Assembly (NCBI GenBank): GCA_020630575.1 | Contig: JAHDBD010000028.1 | Location: forward strand, 1 to 60,078 | DNA from: Bernardetia sp. | GTDB lineage: Bacteria; Bacteroidota; Bacteroidia; Cytophagales; Bernardetiaceae | Length of the DNA: 60,078 nt | Direction: 5' to 3' | Shown: piece after piece, positions 26,650 to 34,561 of the stretch | Layout: each line of letters opens with the position of its first letter | Position numbering within the stretch: position 1 is the stretch's first letter | Translations under genes and position numbers: made by a program | Notes under the pieces: generated by a model | The model's input: only the letters and a program-made list of their open reading frames with translations | Told to the model about the DNA's origin: nothing | Databases searched by the model: none

Positions 26650-27876
26650 TTACTTCAAATTTTCATAAAAATAAAGCTCTTTATTTTTGATTAATTCTGG
26701 ATGCAAAATTTTGATAAAGTCTTCCAAAATTTTGTCTGGAAAAGCTACACCACTCTCAAAATAGTCATTTCCACCACTTTTTAGTTGTCTTTTGTTGTGA
26801 TTAAAAACCTTTTTATTTTTGACAGATTTAAAAGAAACAAAACGTCTATCCGAACTTATAAGTTGATTCATATTCTTCCAATCACTAGCATGAAACCAAT
26901 AATCTGCCTGCTGAGCTTTTTCATAAACCGACTCTATGGCTAAAGGAGAAGCACCTGTTCCTTCCAAATCATTCCATAAATAAATTGCTCCTGCATCTTT
27001 GGCAAACTGTGCTACATAACTATCTCCATTTGGCATAAACCAAGTTTCATTATACCATGCATTAAAAAAAAGTGTTGGTTTTTGAGTTTCTTTTAGATTG
27101 CCTGTCAGGTTTTTTAGAGAATCATAATTGCTTTTTACCTGATTGAAAATTTCGGTTGCTTTTTCTTCTTTTTCAAACAAAATACCAAAGAATTTTATCC
27201 ATTCTGCTTGTGCAAGTGGCGAGCTTTCTAAAGTTTCATTACAAATAATCATAGGCAAACCCAATTCTTTCATTTTTTGCTGTGTATCGCTTGTTCCTCC
27301 ATACAAACTGGCATCATAGGTAAAAATGGCATCTGGTTCTAAACTAAGCAAACCTTCAAAATTTACTCCTGAACCATCATCGTTTCCAACTTCTTTGATT
27401 TTTCCTGCATCCAAGCCTTTTCTAATTTGTTCATCCGAAACATACTGAGAGCCTACAAAACCTACCAAATTATCTACATTTTCTAAAAGTGATATAAAAG
27501 TCGCATACTTTGTAGAACGTGAAACGATACGTTTTAAAGGAATTTGAAGAGCAATATCATATTCAAAATTCGTTTTTGGTTTTGTTTCTCCTTTGTACAA
27601 TAGATAACGCTGTTGTAAATTTTTATTTTTATCATAAACTTCTAAAGTTCTGAAATTTGGATATACATAAGAGCGAAATTGAGTTGCATGAGCAAGAGAA
27701 ACAGAATCGGTAGGAATCTGTGTACTTTCCCATTCAATACTAGATTCATCTTCTTTTTCTTTATCTGTCATTTTATCAGAACTACAAGAAAAAAAGAATA
27801 GAAAAAGTATTGATGCTACTAATGGCGATTTTGATAAGAAAGATAAAAATGAAGAAGATAAAGAGTTAGTTTTCAT
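26650..27876 (-). CDS. ABC-transporter periplasmic binding lipoprotein (iron-complex/cobalamin type)
   Basis: Lipoprotein whose signal ends FFFSC (Cys31), followed by an acidic linker and a PF01497-type periplasmic binding domain (about 110-395). Family features are PLKRIVSRSTKYATFISLL, DNLVGFVGSQYV, GLLSLEPDAIFTY and, near the C-terminus, VFNHNKRQLKSGGNDYFESG followed by PDKILED. It should capture an iron chelate, haem or cobalamin for a BtuCD/FecCD-type importer, but no permease or ATPase gene adjoins it. At 408 residues it is long for the family because of a 100-residue N-terminal extension. Ligand unknown. Confidence 0.87.
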   Translation of the reverse strand: MKTNSLSSSFLSFLSKSPLVASILFLFFFSCSSDKMTDKEKEDESSIEWESTQIPTDSVSLAHATQFRSYVYPNFRTLEVYDKNKNLQQRYLLYKGETKPKTNFEYDIALQIPLKRIVSRSTKYATFISLLENVDNLVGFVGSQYVSDEQIRKGLDAGKIKEVGNDDGSGVNFEGLLSLEPDAIFTYDASLYGGTSDTQQKMKELGLPMIICNETLESSPLAQAEWIKFFGILFEKEEKATEIFNQVKSNYDSLKNLTGNLKETQKPTLFFNAWYNETWFMPNGDSYVAQFAKDAGAIYLWNDLEGTGASPLAIESVYEKAQQADYWFHASDWKNMNQLISSDRRFVSFKSVKNKKVFNHNKRQLKSGGNDYFESGVAFPDKILEDFIKILHPELIKNKELYFYENLK

Positions 27877-28068
27877 TATTTAGAAATATTTTTTTGAAGT
27901 TTTATGTGGGATAATAAACCGCTTATCCATCTGATACAGACTTTTTTAATACCTTTTACTTAGCTAGAAAGCTCAAATAACGGAAAATTTAGTGATTAGA
28001 AAAAGTAACACAGTAATTATAAAATTTTATACTTTTGATTTTTTTTCTCAAATCTAACTTACTTACTT

Positions 28069-28455
28069 ATGGATTATTTACAACTTATGTATCTTCATTT
28101 GGCTACCGTAGTGCCTAGTTTTTTTATCGGAACAGTTCTTTTACTCATCAAAAAAGGGACACAAATTCATAAAATTTTTGGAAGAATATATATGATTTTG
28201 ATGCTTTTTACAGCAATTATTACTCTTTTTATGCCTGCAACGATTGGATTTACAGTTTTCAATCATTTTGGGTGGATTCATATTTTTAGTTTTGTCGTTC
28301 TTTATACTGTTCCAACGGCTTATTTTGCCATTAAAAAAGGAGATGTAAAATCCCACAAACGAAAAATGATTTTACTATATTTTGGTGCGCTCATTATTGC
28401 AGGAGCTTTTACTTTTTCACCTGGTAGATATTTGTATGGTGTATTTTTTGGATAG
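28069..28455 (+). CDS. Small four-span membrane protein (DUF2306-like)
   Basis: 128 residues with four hydrophobic spans: LATVVPSFFIGTVLLLI (11-27), IYMILMLFTAIITLF, FSFVVLYTVPTAYFAI, and MILLYFGALIIAGAFTF near the end. Between spans one and two is GTQIHKIFGRIYM, and before span four KKGDVKSHKRKM; the HKxxGRxY and HKR histidines are the usual hallmarks of the DUF2306 family, which has a predicted cytochrome b561-like fold. Start ATG at 28069. Function unknown. Confidence 0.8.
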   Translation: MDYLQLMYLHLATVVPSFFIGTVLLLIKKGTQIHKIFGRIYMILMLFTAIITLFMPATIGFTVFNHFGWIHIFSFVVLYTVPTAYFAIKKGDVKSHKRKMILLYFGALIIAGAFTFSPGRYLYGVFFG

Positions 28456-28540
28456 GCAAAAATCCTTTTTATTTTTCTTAAAAGTAAATAATTAGGCTTT
28501 TTGAAACTTTTTTTTCAATTTTGAAGTAATGTAAACTATT

Positions 28541-28569
28541 GTCGTTGGTGGGTACACCAACAACGGCAG
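28541..28569 (+). repeat. GTTGGTG...CACCAACAACGGCAG palindrome
   Basis: CGTTGGTG and CACCAACAACG pair around GGTA. The same element is at 38894-38932 (with a longer loop) and, diverged, at 33247-33273 and in the rplS leader. It lies upstream of trpS and creates the false N-terminal extension of that frame. Confidence 0.75.
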
Positions 28570-28606
28570 AAAAACGAAAAATAGTGTTTGGTTTTATTTT
28601 ATTCCA

Positions 28607-28634
28607 TTCATCATTCACAATTCATCATTCACAA
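28607..28634 (+). repeat. Two tandem 14-bp units before trpS
   Basis: TTCATCATTCACAA is present twice, head to tail, at 28607-28620 and 28621-28634, ending 6 bp before the trpS start codon. No role is visible; it is in the ribosome-loading region of trpS. Confidence 0.85.
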
Positions 28635-28640
28635 TTCAAT

Positions 28641-29612
28641 ATGTCCCGTATTCTCACAGGTATTCAGTCTTCTGGTCGTCCACATTTAGGAAATCTTTTG
28701 GGCGCAATCTTACCAGCTATTGAGCTTTCAAAAAAAGCAGGTAATGATTCTTATTTTTTTATTGCTGACTTGCACTCTCTCACAACGGTAAAAGATGCCG
28801 AAACGAGAATTCAAAATACAAATGCTGTGGCTGCTGCGTGGCTGGCTTTTGGTTTTGATATAGAAAAAAATACGTTCTATCGTCAGTCAAGAATTCCAGA
28901 GGTAACCGAACTTGCGTGGTATTTATCGTGCTTTACACCTTTTCCAATGCTTGCTAATGCACACTCTTTCAAAGATAAATCAGATTCTCTTTCTGATGTA
29001 AATGCAGGACTTTTTACCTATCCTGTCTTGATGGCTGCTGATATTTTGATATATGATGCTGAGTTTGTTCCTGTTGGAAAAGACCAAATGCAACATTTAG
29101 AAATTACTAGAGATATTGCTTCGGCTTTTAATAATAAGTACGGAGAAATTTTTGTAATGCCAGAAGTTAAGGTAGATGAGCAAATAATGACAATTCCAGG
29201 GACTGATGGGCGAAAAATGAGTAAGTCGTATGGAAATATTGTCGATATTTTCTTACCTGAAAAGCAACTCAAAAAGCAAGTTATGTCTATTGTAACAGAT
29301 AGCACGCCTTTAGAAGAACCAAAGGATACCGAAACTTGTAACGTCTTTGGCTTGTATAAATTATTGGCAAATGAGAGTGATTTGAAACAAATGCGTCAGA
29401 ACTATGCAGGTGGAAATTATGGCTACGGACACGCAAAAAAGGCTCTTTTAGAACTTATTTTGGATAAATATAAGAACGAAAGAATTATTTTTGATAAATT
29501 AATGGCAGATGAAAAAGAACTTGACAACAAACTCAAGATAGGCGAAGAAAAAGCACGAAAAGTAGCTTTTGAAGTCTTGCAGAAGGTTAGGAAGCAGTTG
29601 GGGTTTGCATAA
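28641..29612 (+). CDS. trpS: Tryptophan-tRNA ligase
   Basis: Class Ic aminoacyl-tRNA synthetase charging tRNA-Trp. The HIGH-type motif is in SGRPHLGNLLGA near the N-terminus, and the KMSKS motif is complete in DGRKMSKSYGN. Other landmarks are FIADLHSLT, PVLMAADILIYDAEFVPVG and KDQMQHLE. I chose the ATG at 28641 (MSRILTGIQSSG, 323 residues). The frame is open to 28539, but those 34 residues are translated dispersed repeat. No SD sequence; the start sits right behind a tandem 14-bp repeat. Confidence 0.96.
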   Translation: MSRILTGIQSSGRPHLGNLLGAILPAIELSKKAGNDSYFFIADLHSLTTVKDAETRIQNTNAVAAAWLAFGFDIEKNTFYRQSRIPEVTELAWYLSCFTPFPMLANAHSFKDKSDSLSDVNAGLFTYPVLMAADILIYDAEFVPVGKDQMQHLEITRDIASAFNNKYGEIFVMPEVKVDEQIMTIPGTDGRKMSKSYGNIVDIFLPEKQLKKQVMSIVTDSTPLEEPKDTETCNVFGLYKLLANESDLKQMRQNYAGGNYGYGHAKKALLELILDKYKNERIIFDKLMADEKELDNKLKIGEEKARKVAFEVLQKVRKQLGFA

Positions 29613-29887
29613 AGTTAGATGCTCGTAAATTAAATGACTCTGATTTTTATAAACTAAAATCAAGAAAAATGTATAACTTATAAATACAAAAACCACGGCT
29701 ACAAGCCGAATACATATTACTAACTTACTAGGAAGCAAGCCTTTAGGTTTGTAGTAGATAAAATAGATGTAATTTCTTATCTTGTATTTAAGAATTCATC
29801 TAGTAGGAAGAGAACCTATGATGCGAGCCAGACGAGAGCTATTTTTTTCAAGAATGACGGCTGGAGGAATTTTAAAAGAGAAGTAAC
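29613..29887. repeat. Mosaic of short hairpin repeats after trpS
   Basis: No gene. It contains small inverted pairs such as CGGCTACAAGCCG (29695-29707) and CAAGCCTTTAGGTTTG (29736-29751). The composition is richer in G and C than the surrounding gaps, as with the other dispersed elements, and it precedes two orphan genes. Confidence 0.5.
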
Positions 29888-30127
29888 ATGAATACTAATA
29901 GTTATAAGAATTATCTAGATGATTTTATTGATATACAAATAGATAAGTTATCTGAGTTAGAACAGGAAATTTCTTCCTGTGAAAAAGGTGATAAAGACTA
30001 TATTATGGGACAGATAATGGGATATTATGATTCTTTGACTATTTTAAAATCTCAAGCTGAATTATTTAGTATTGATTTACCTAAGTTGCAAAATCTTGAT
30101 TTAGAAAGATATTTAATGTTAAAGTAA
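29888..30127 (+). CDS. Hypothetical protein, 79 residues
   Basis: Short acidic, helical protein: YLDDFIDIQIDKLSELEQEI, a small charged turn with CEKGDKD, then helices IMGQIMGYYDSLTIL and NLDLERYLML. There is no signal or membrane span. The start is ATG. I recognise no family. Its codon use resembles ordinary genes of the window, and it has the repeat mosaic before it and a copy of another repeat (30174-30210) after it, so this is probably a small accessory islet. Confidence 0.6.
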   Translation: MNTNSYKNYLDDFIDIQIDKLSELEQEISSCEKGDKDYIMGQIMGYYDSLTILKSQAELFSIDLPKLQNLDLERYLMLK

Positions 30128-30173
30128 GTAAACCCCAAATAGATGTAGAATTCTAAAACAACAATAAAAAAAT

Positions 30174-30210
30174 GAGTGTTGGGTGTTGTCTTTAGCGAAG
30201 ATAACTAACA
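30174..30210 (+). repeat. TGTTGGGTGTTGTCTTTAGCG repeat, copy 1 (20-mer core)
   Basis: A 37-bp element with the core GTTGGGTGTTGTCTTTAGCG, nearly identical to 30841-30873, which differs by one substitution in the core and two extra bases after it. Both copies lie just after a short orphan gene. Confidence 0.75.
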
Positions 30211-30240
30211 GAAGTAAATAGTCACATATAATTAAAAAAA

Positions 30241-30822
30241 ATGAAAAATATTAGATTTAAAGCAGTGTTTTTATGCTTAATTGCACTTTATCTTTTGTTA
30301 TCATTGATATTGTATCTTTTCTTTCTAAGAAAAAGCACGGCATTTATACCTATTTCTTATCATATTACCCATGCTACTTTGATAGGATTTATCACAATTG
30401 CTGTTTCTTATAAAGAAATAATTGCAGGAGTAAATGTTAACATTTTTTCTGCAATTATTTTAATTATGTTGTCTATTTGTTTAGCATTTATTAATACTGA
30501 AGGAATACTAAAGTTCTCTACTTTATTTTTGCATAAAAGAAGTGCATCATTAGAATGTGTTCAAGTAACTGGTACTACATATAGAACTAAGAAACATATA
30601 TCTCATGATGCTCTCATAAAAATGTCTAACTATTGGGGTATAACACCTGTTTATCCAATAACAAAGGAAGAAAAATCCTTTATCGATAAACATATAGAAT
30701 CCTGTGTGTGTGTAGAATTATTATTTTACGAATCCCCACTAGGCTTTTTTTATACTGAATTGGGAGATAATAACGGGGTATTCAAGCTTTGTGATAAGAC
30801 AGATTATAGAGCTATCAAATGA
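30241..30822 (+). CDS. Hypothetical three-span membrane protein, 193 residues
   Basis: Three hydrophobic segments: VFLCLIALYLLLSLILYLFF (9-28), about 46-60 (ATLIGFITIAVSY) and NIFSAIILIMLSICLAF (about 67-83). A soluble C-terminal part of about 95 residues follows and contains three cysteines (ESCVCVELLFY and KLCDKTD). The start is ATG. No family recognised. The gene is flanked by two copies of the same repeat (30174 and 30841), suggesting an inserted or shuffled pair together with the 79-residue gene. Confidence 0.65.
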   Translation: MKNIRFKAVFLCLIALYLLLSLILYLFFLRKSTAFIPISYHITHATLIGFITIAVSYKEIIAGVNVNIFSAIILIMLSICLAFINTEGILKFSTLFLHKRSASLECVQVTGTTYRTKKHISHDALIKMSNYWGITPVYPITKEEKSFIDKHIESCVCVELLFYESPLGFFYTELGDNNGVFKLCDKTDYRAIK

Positions 30823-30840
30823 GTAGTTATGTATTTTGAC

Positions 30841-30873
30841 TGTTGGGCGTTGTCTTTAGCGCAGCGATAACAC
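30841..30873 (+). repeat. TGTTGGGCGTTGTC repeat, copy 2
   Basis: Second copy of the element at 30174-30210, starting TGTTGGGCGTTGTC and ending GATAACAC. It opens a 487-bp gap (30823-31309) before the oxoamine synthase; the rest of that gap shows no gene. Confidence 0.75.
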
Positions 30874-31309
30874 AAATCTTCAGATTTACAAATGTAAGTA
30901 GTTTTGTATTTACTTGAAAACACAAGTCTAAGATTAACAACAAGTCGCTATCAATAAAAGACCAATAACAGCATTTCTCTTTTTAAAAGATGACTCTTTG
31001 TATTTTTTTGAATTATGAGTTAATTTAAGAGAAATTTCAAACAAAAATGGCTTAGAATAGCTCTGTATTTCCAAAATTGCCCTTTTCGCACTATATTTGC
31101 GTATTATTTTTTCGGCTTTTAATAAAAAATAGGTAATCTTGCTTTTTTACTTCCTGCTTTTATTCGTATCTTCATATATAAGTAAAAAATAGTTTTATGA
31201 TTAAAAAAATTATAAAAAAATCAATTTGAAAGAATATATTGATTTATAAATCAGTAATTAAATATTGATTAAAAAGCCGCTACATCAACCATTAACTAAA
31301 AGATATAAC

Positions 31310-32554
31310 GTGGATTTATTCGAAAAATTAAAAACAAATCGTGGCCCTTTAGGTCAATTTTCTTCTATTGCACATGGCTATTTTGCGTTTCCAAAGTTGG
31401 AAGGCGAATTGAAGCCTCGCATGAGATTTAGAGGAAAAGAAGTATTGACATGGAGTTTGAATAATTACTTAGGACTTGCTAACCACCCAGAGGTTCGTAA
31501 GGCAGATACAGAAGCTACAAAAGATTGGGGACTTGCCTATCCAATGGGTTCACGTATGATGTCTGGAAACTCAAATACAATAGAAGAGTTTGAATCTCAG
31601 CTTTCGGATTTTGTACAAAAAGAAGATACTTTTATATTGAATTATGGCTATCAAGGGATTATGTCTGTTGTAGATGCACTTCTTGATCGTAAAGATGTAG
31701 TAGTTTATGATTCTGAATCTCATGCTTGTATCCTTGACGGACTCAGAATGAGCCTTGCAAAACGTTATGTTTTTCCTCACAATAATATCGAAAACTGTGA
31801 AAAACAATTAGAAAGAGCTACTAAATATGTAGAGAATACAGGAGGAGCTATTTTAGTAATTACAGAAGGAGTATTTGGAATGCTTGGCGACCAAGGTAAA
31901 CTAAAAGAAATTGTTGAGCTTAGAAAAAAATATAATTTCCGTATGCTTGTTGACGATGCTCATGGCTTCGGTACAATGGGAGAAACAGGAATCGGAACAG
32001 GAGAAGCACAAGGCGTTCAAGACGAAATTGATATTTATTTTTCTACATTTGCCAAATCTATGGCAAGTATTGGAGCTTTCGTTTCAGGTCCTGAAGACGT
32101 AATTAATTATTTACGTTACAACATGCGTTCACAGATTTATGCAAAGACATTACCAATGCCTCTTGTTGTTGGCAATATGAAACGTTTGGAAATGCTTCGT
32201 ACTATGCCAGAACTAAAAGCTAATCTTTGGAAAGTAGTGCGTGCGCTTCAAGATGGCTTGCGTGAAAACGGCTTTAATATTGGCGAGACAGACTCACCTG
32301 TCACACCTGTATTTTTGAGTGGTGGCAATAATGAAGCAGGAAATCTTATCATTGACCTTCGTGAAAATTACTTTATTTTCTGTTCGGTTGTAATTTATCC
32401 AGTTGTTCCTAAAGATGTAATTATGTTGCGTCTTATTCCAACAGCAGCGCATACATTAGAAGATGTAAAACAAACCATTGAAGCATTTAAAGCAGTTTCG
32501 GATAAGCTCAAAAATGGAGTTTATGCAAACAATGAAATTAGTGCTGCTATCTAA
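31310..32554 (+). CDS. PLP-dependent alpha-oxoamine synthase, probably serine palmitoyltransferase-like
   Basis: Fold-type I PLP enzyme that condenses an acyl-CoA with an amino acid. Landmarks are SLNNYLGLANHPEV, SESHACILDG, the PLP Asp-His in VDDAHGFGTMG, and the Schiff-base Lys in STFAKSMASIGAF. In Bacteroidota this type is usually the first enzyme of sphingolipid or sulfonolipid synthesis; KBL and BioF are related alternatives. The open frame goes back to a TTG at 31265, but the conserved start of close relatives matches GTG-DLFEKLKTNRGPLG at 31310 (414 residues), which I adopted. No other sphingolipid genes adjoin it. Confidence 0.85.
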   Translation: MDLFEKLKTNRGPLGQFSSIAHGYFAFPKLEGELKPRMRFRGKEVLTWSLNNYLGLANHPEVRKADTEATKDWGLAYPMGSRMMSGNSNTIEEFESQLSDFVQKEDTFILNYGYQGIMSVVDALLDRKDVVVYDSESHACILDGLRMSLAKRYVFPHNNIENCEKQLERATKYVENTGGAILVITEGVFGMLGDQGKLKEIVELRKKYNFRMLVDDAHGFGTMGETGIGTGEAQGVQDEIDIYFSTFAKSMASIGAFVSGPEDVINYLRYNMRSQIYAKTLPMPLVVGNMKRLEMLRTMPELKANLWKVVRALQDGLRENGFNIGETDSPVTPVFLSGGNNEAGNLIIDLRENYFIFCSVVIYPVVPKDVIMLRLIPTAAHTLEDVKQTIEAFKAVSDKLKNGVYANNEISAAI

Positions 32555-32881
32555 TTAAATCCGTATAGCTATGTTATTTTCTATTTGTTGGTGTTTTTTT
32601 AAAATTAAATACTTACTTGACAAATAACACTAACTAATTGTTTTTCAGATTGTTAAGAAGTTTTTCTATCAATAAAAGAAAAAATATAATTTCATTATTG
32701 AAAAAAATATATAAGAAAGTCTAAAAAAAACGGCTCAAAACGCTGTTTTTGATAGTTTTGTTAGTATATTGTCATTCAAATAGGGCATAATAGAGCTATA
32801 CAGGCATTTTGTCTTATACCTTTTTTGCTTTTAAAAGCATTTTTTTAAATTTAATTTATAACCTTCAATTTACTTTTCACT
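32555..32881 (+). promoter_or_regulatory. Leader of the histone-like gene with a terminator-type palindrome
   Basis: A 327-bp gap. At 32826-32846 the palindrome TGCTTTTAAAAGCA is followed by seven T, a canonical intrinsic terminator only 36 bp before the histone-like start codon. It could end upstream transcription, or act as an attenuator if the promoter lies before it. A looser hairpin (GTTGGTGTT with AACACTAAC, about 32588-32634) may terminate the oxoamine synthase. Confidence 0.5.
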
Positions 32882-33076
32882 ATGGGTCGTTATCAAGAAG
32901 TCGAAGACTTAATCACACAACTTAAAGAAGATTTTTCTAAATTTTACGATAAAGAAAATCAAGCAGCAGGAACTCGTATCCGTAAAGGAATGCAAGACCT
33001 CAAAAAAATAGCACAAGAAATCCGTACAGAAGTACAGGAAACTAAAAACAAACGTACTGAAGCTGCTAAGAAGTAA
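32882..33076 (+). CDS. Histone H1-like nucleoid protein (Hc1 family)
   Basis: Small basic, helical DNA-binding protein (64 residues) resembling chlamydial Hc1 and its Bacteroidota relatives: RYQEVEDLITQLKEDFSKF, then AAGTRIRKGMQDLKKI, and a Lys/Arg/Glu-rich C-terminus ending NKRTEAAKK. It probably coats or compacts DNA. The start is ATG and a perfect terminator follows, so it is monocistronic. Highly expressed genes of this kind often have an extended leader, as seems true here. Confidence 0.88.
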   Translation: MGRYQEVEDLITQLKEDFSKFYDKENQAAGTRIRKGMQDLKKIAQEIRTEVQETKNKRTEAAKK

Positions 33077-33117
33077 TTTTTACTTTTTAAAAGAATCTTT
33101 ACTCTTGTTATAAAATT

Positions 33118-33151
33118 AAAACCATTTCTATTTTTATAGAAATGGTTTTTT
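33118..33151 (+). terminator. rho-independent terminator of the histone-like gene
   Basis: A 14-bp perfect stem, AAAACCATTTCTAT with its complement, a TTTT loop and a T run. Confidence 0.85.
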
Positions 33152-33210
33152 GCTTTTCCAAAACTTATTAGGAATAAGAATTAAATAAACTACTGCTTTT
33201 AAATTTGTAA

Positions 33211-33273
33211 GTACCTTGTAACATAAATTTATTTGCGTTTTACTATCGTCAGTGGGGACACCGACAATGGCAG
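33211..33273 (-). repeat. 63-bp dispersed repeat, copy 2
   Basis: Read on the minus strand it is the gapless partner of 20863-20925 (about 81% identical). Its inner part carries GTCAGTGGGGACACCGAC, related to the GTTGGTG/CACCAAC palindromes. It is in the gap between the histone-like gene and the CDF exporter. A minus-strand open frame here (33134-33385) is repeat sequence. Confidence 0.8.
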
Positions 33274-33284
33274 AAAGAATGAAA

Positions 33285-33363
33285 CCCATAACTTTAGTTA
33301 TGGGACAGTTGGAGGATATTTTCCACCTTTCTGATCCTCTTTTCCCACGATTAAAATCGTGGG
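33285..33363 (+). repeat. Pair of CCCAT/CCCAC hairpins
   Basis: CCCATAACT with AGTTATGGG (33285-33304), then CCCACGAT with ATCGTGGG (33344-33363) followed by TTTTG. The same two hairpin types occur in swapped order at 49665-49720. They form part of a 359-bp gene-free stretch (33077-33435). Confidence 0.7.
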
Positions 33364-33435
33364 TTTTGTTATTAATTCTGCCCAATTACTTATTCATTAA
33401 TAATTAGCTTGGCTGCTTTGGCAGATCATCATTCC

Positions 33436-34395
33436 TTAATGCACTTTCTCATCTGCCAAACTATCATCAGCATCAAGTTCTAAAGTCGCATGATGAACAG
33501 AATGATGCAGAAGTTTATGACGAATAATCAATTTAAGACGTTCCCAACGTTGAAGAGGAGTTTCGGTATTGCTATTTGCAGCATCTAAGGCATATTTTTT
33601 TAAAACAACATGCACAGTCATTGCATTTTCGGTACTGCTCAATGCCCAAACATGCATGTGATGAACTTTATCTATTTCTTCTATTTCTAAAAGAGACTTC
33701 TTTATATCTTCTATTTTTATACTGCTCGGAACGCCATCTAAAACCAAACGCACACTTTCATTAAACAAATTCCATGTCGAAACCAAAACAACAATTGCAA
33801 TAACGCAGCTAATAATAGGGTCAATAATTGTCCAATCTGTAAAATAAATAATCGTTCCTGCAATCACTACACCTACTGAAACAAGCGCATCGACAAGCAA
33901 ATGCAAAAAAGCTCCTTTTACATTAATATCATCTTTTTGTCCTTTAAAAAATAAAAATGCAGAAACTGTATTTATCACAACTCCAATTGCAGAGACAACA
34001 ATAATAGTAGTTCCTGTTAAAGGAGAAGGATTAGTAAAACGGTGAATTGCTTCATAAATAATTCCTCCAGCAACAGCCACAAGCAAAACAGAATTGATAA
34101 GAGAAGCTAATAAAGAAGCCTTTTTAAAACCATAGGTATAGCTTAGAGTAGCTGTTTTTTTGGCGAGTTTCATCCCAACAAGAGCTAAAATAAGACTTCC
34201 TACATCACTTAGATTATGAGTGGCATCTGACAAAAGAGCTAAAGAATCAGTGGAATAACCATAAATAAATTCGATAGCTGTAAAAACAATATTGAGAGCA
34301 ATACCAATGTAAAAAGCTGAATTGATATTTTCTAGACTTTGGGGAGCGTGTTCGTGGCTATGTCCTGTATGATTATGGTCGTGTGAATGTGACAT
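33436..34395 (-). CDS. Cation diffusion facilitator (CzcD-like zinc/cobalt exporter)
   Basis: Inner-membrane proton-driven metal exporter, 319 residues. The N-terminus is a His-rich metal-binding tail (SHSHDHNHTGHSHEH). Six spans follow, with SDATHNLSDVGSL in span two and HLLVDALVSVGVV in span five supplying the paired Asp/His zinc site. A cytoplasmic C-terminal domain (about 215-319) has HHMHVWALSSTENAMTVHVV and further His residues. The start is ATG. It stands alone and divergent from the TlpA-like gene. Substrate most likely Zn2+; Co/Cd are possible. Confidence 0.93.
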   Translation of the reverse strand: MSHSHDHNHTGHSHEHAPQSLENINSAFYIGIALNIVFTAIEFIYGYSTDSLALLSDATHNLSDVGSLILALVGMKLAKKTATLSYTYGFKKASLLASLINSVLLVAVAGGIIYEAIHRFTNPSPLTGTTIIVVSAIGVVINTVSAFLFFKGQKDDINVKGAFLHLLVDALVSVGVVIAGTIIYFTDWTIIDPIISCVIAIVVLVSTWNLFNESVRLVLDGVPSSIKIEDIKKSLLEIEEIDKVHHMHVWALSSTENAMTVHVVLKKYALDAANSNTETPLQRWERLKLIIRHKLLHHSVHHATLELDADDSLADEKVH

Positions 34396-34561
34396 AAATT
34401 GAAGTTTAAAAAATGGAATAAATATAAACTAGATTTTCAAAATTAAAAAATAAGCAGCGCAATTTTGTTGCATGTGTATTATATCAATAGAATTTGGCTT
34501 AATTTTGATAATTATTTAATTTTAGTTTTGATAGTACACTATTTCTCATAATTCTTTATTA

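Noticed and set aside
33134..33385. Minus-strand open frame of 83 codons with a twin at 20775-20978
   Set aside because: The shared peptide (SAIV..PT.DSKTQ) is simply the translation of the 63-bp dispersed repeat, not a conserved protein.
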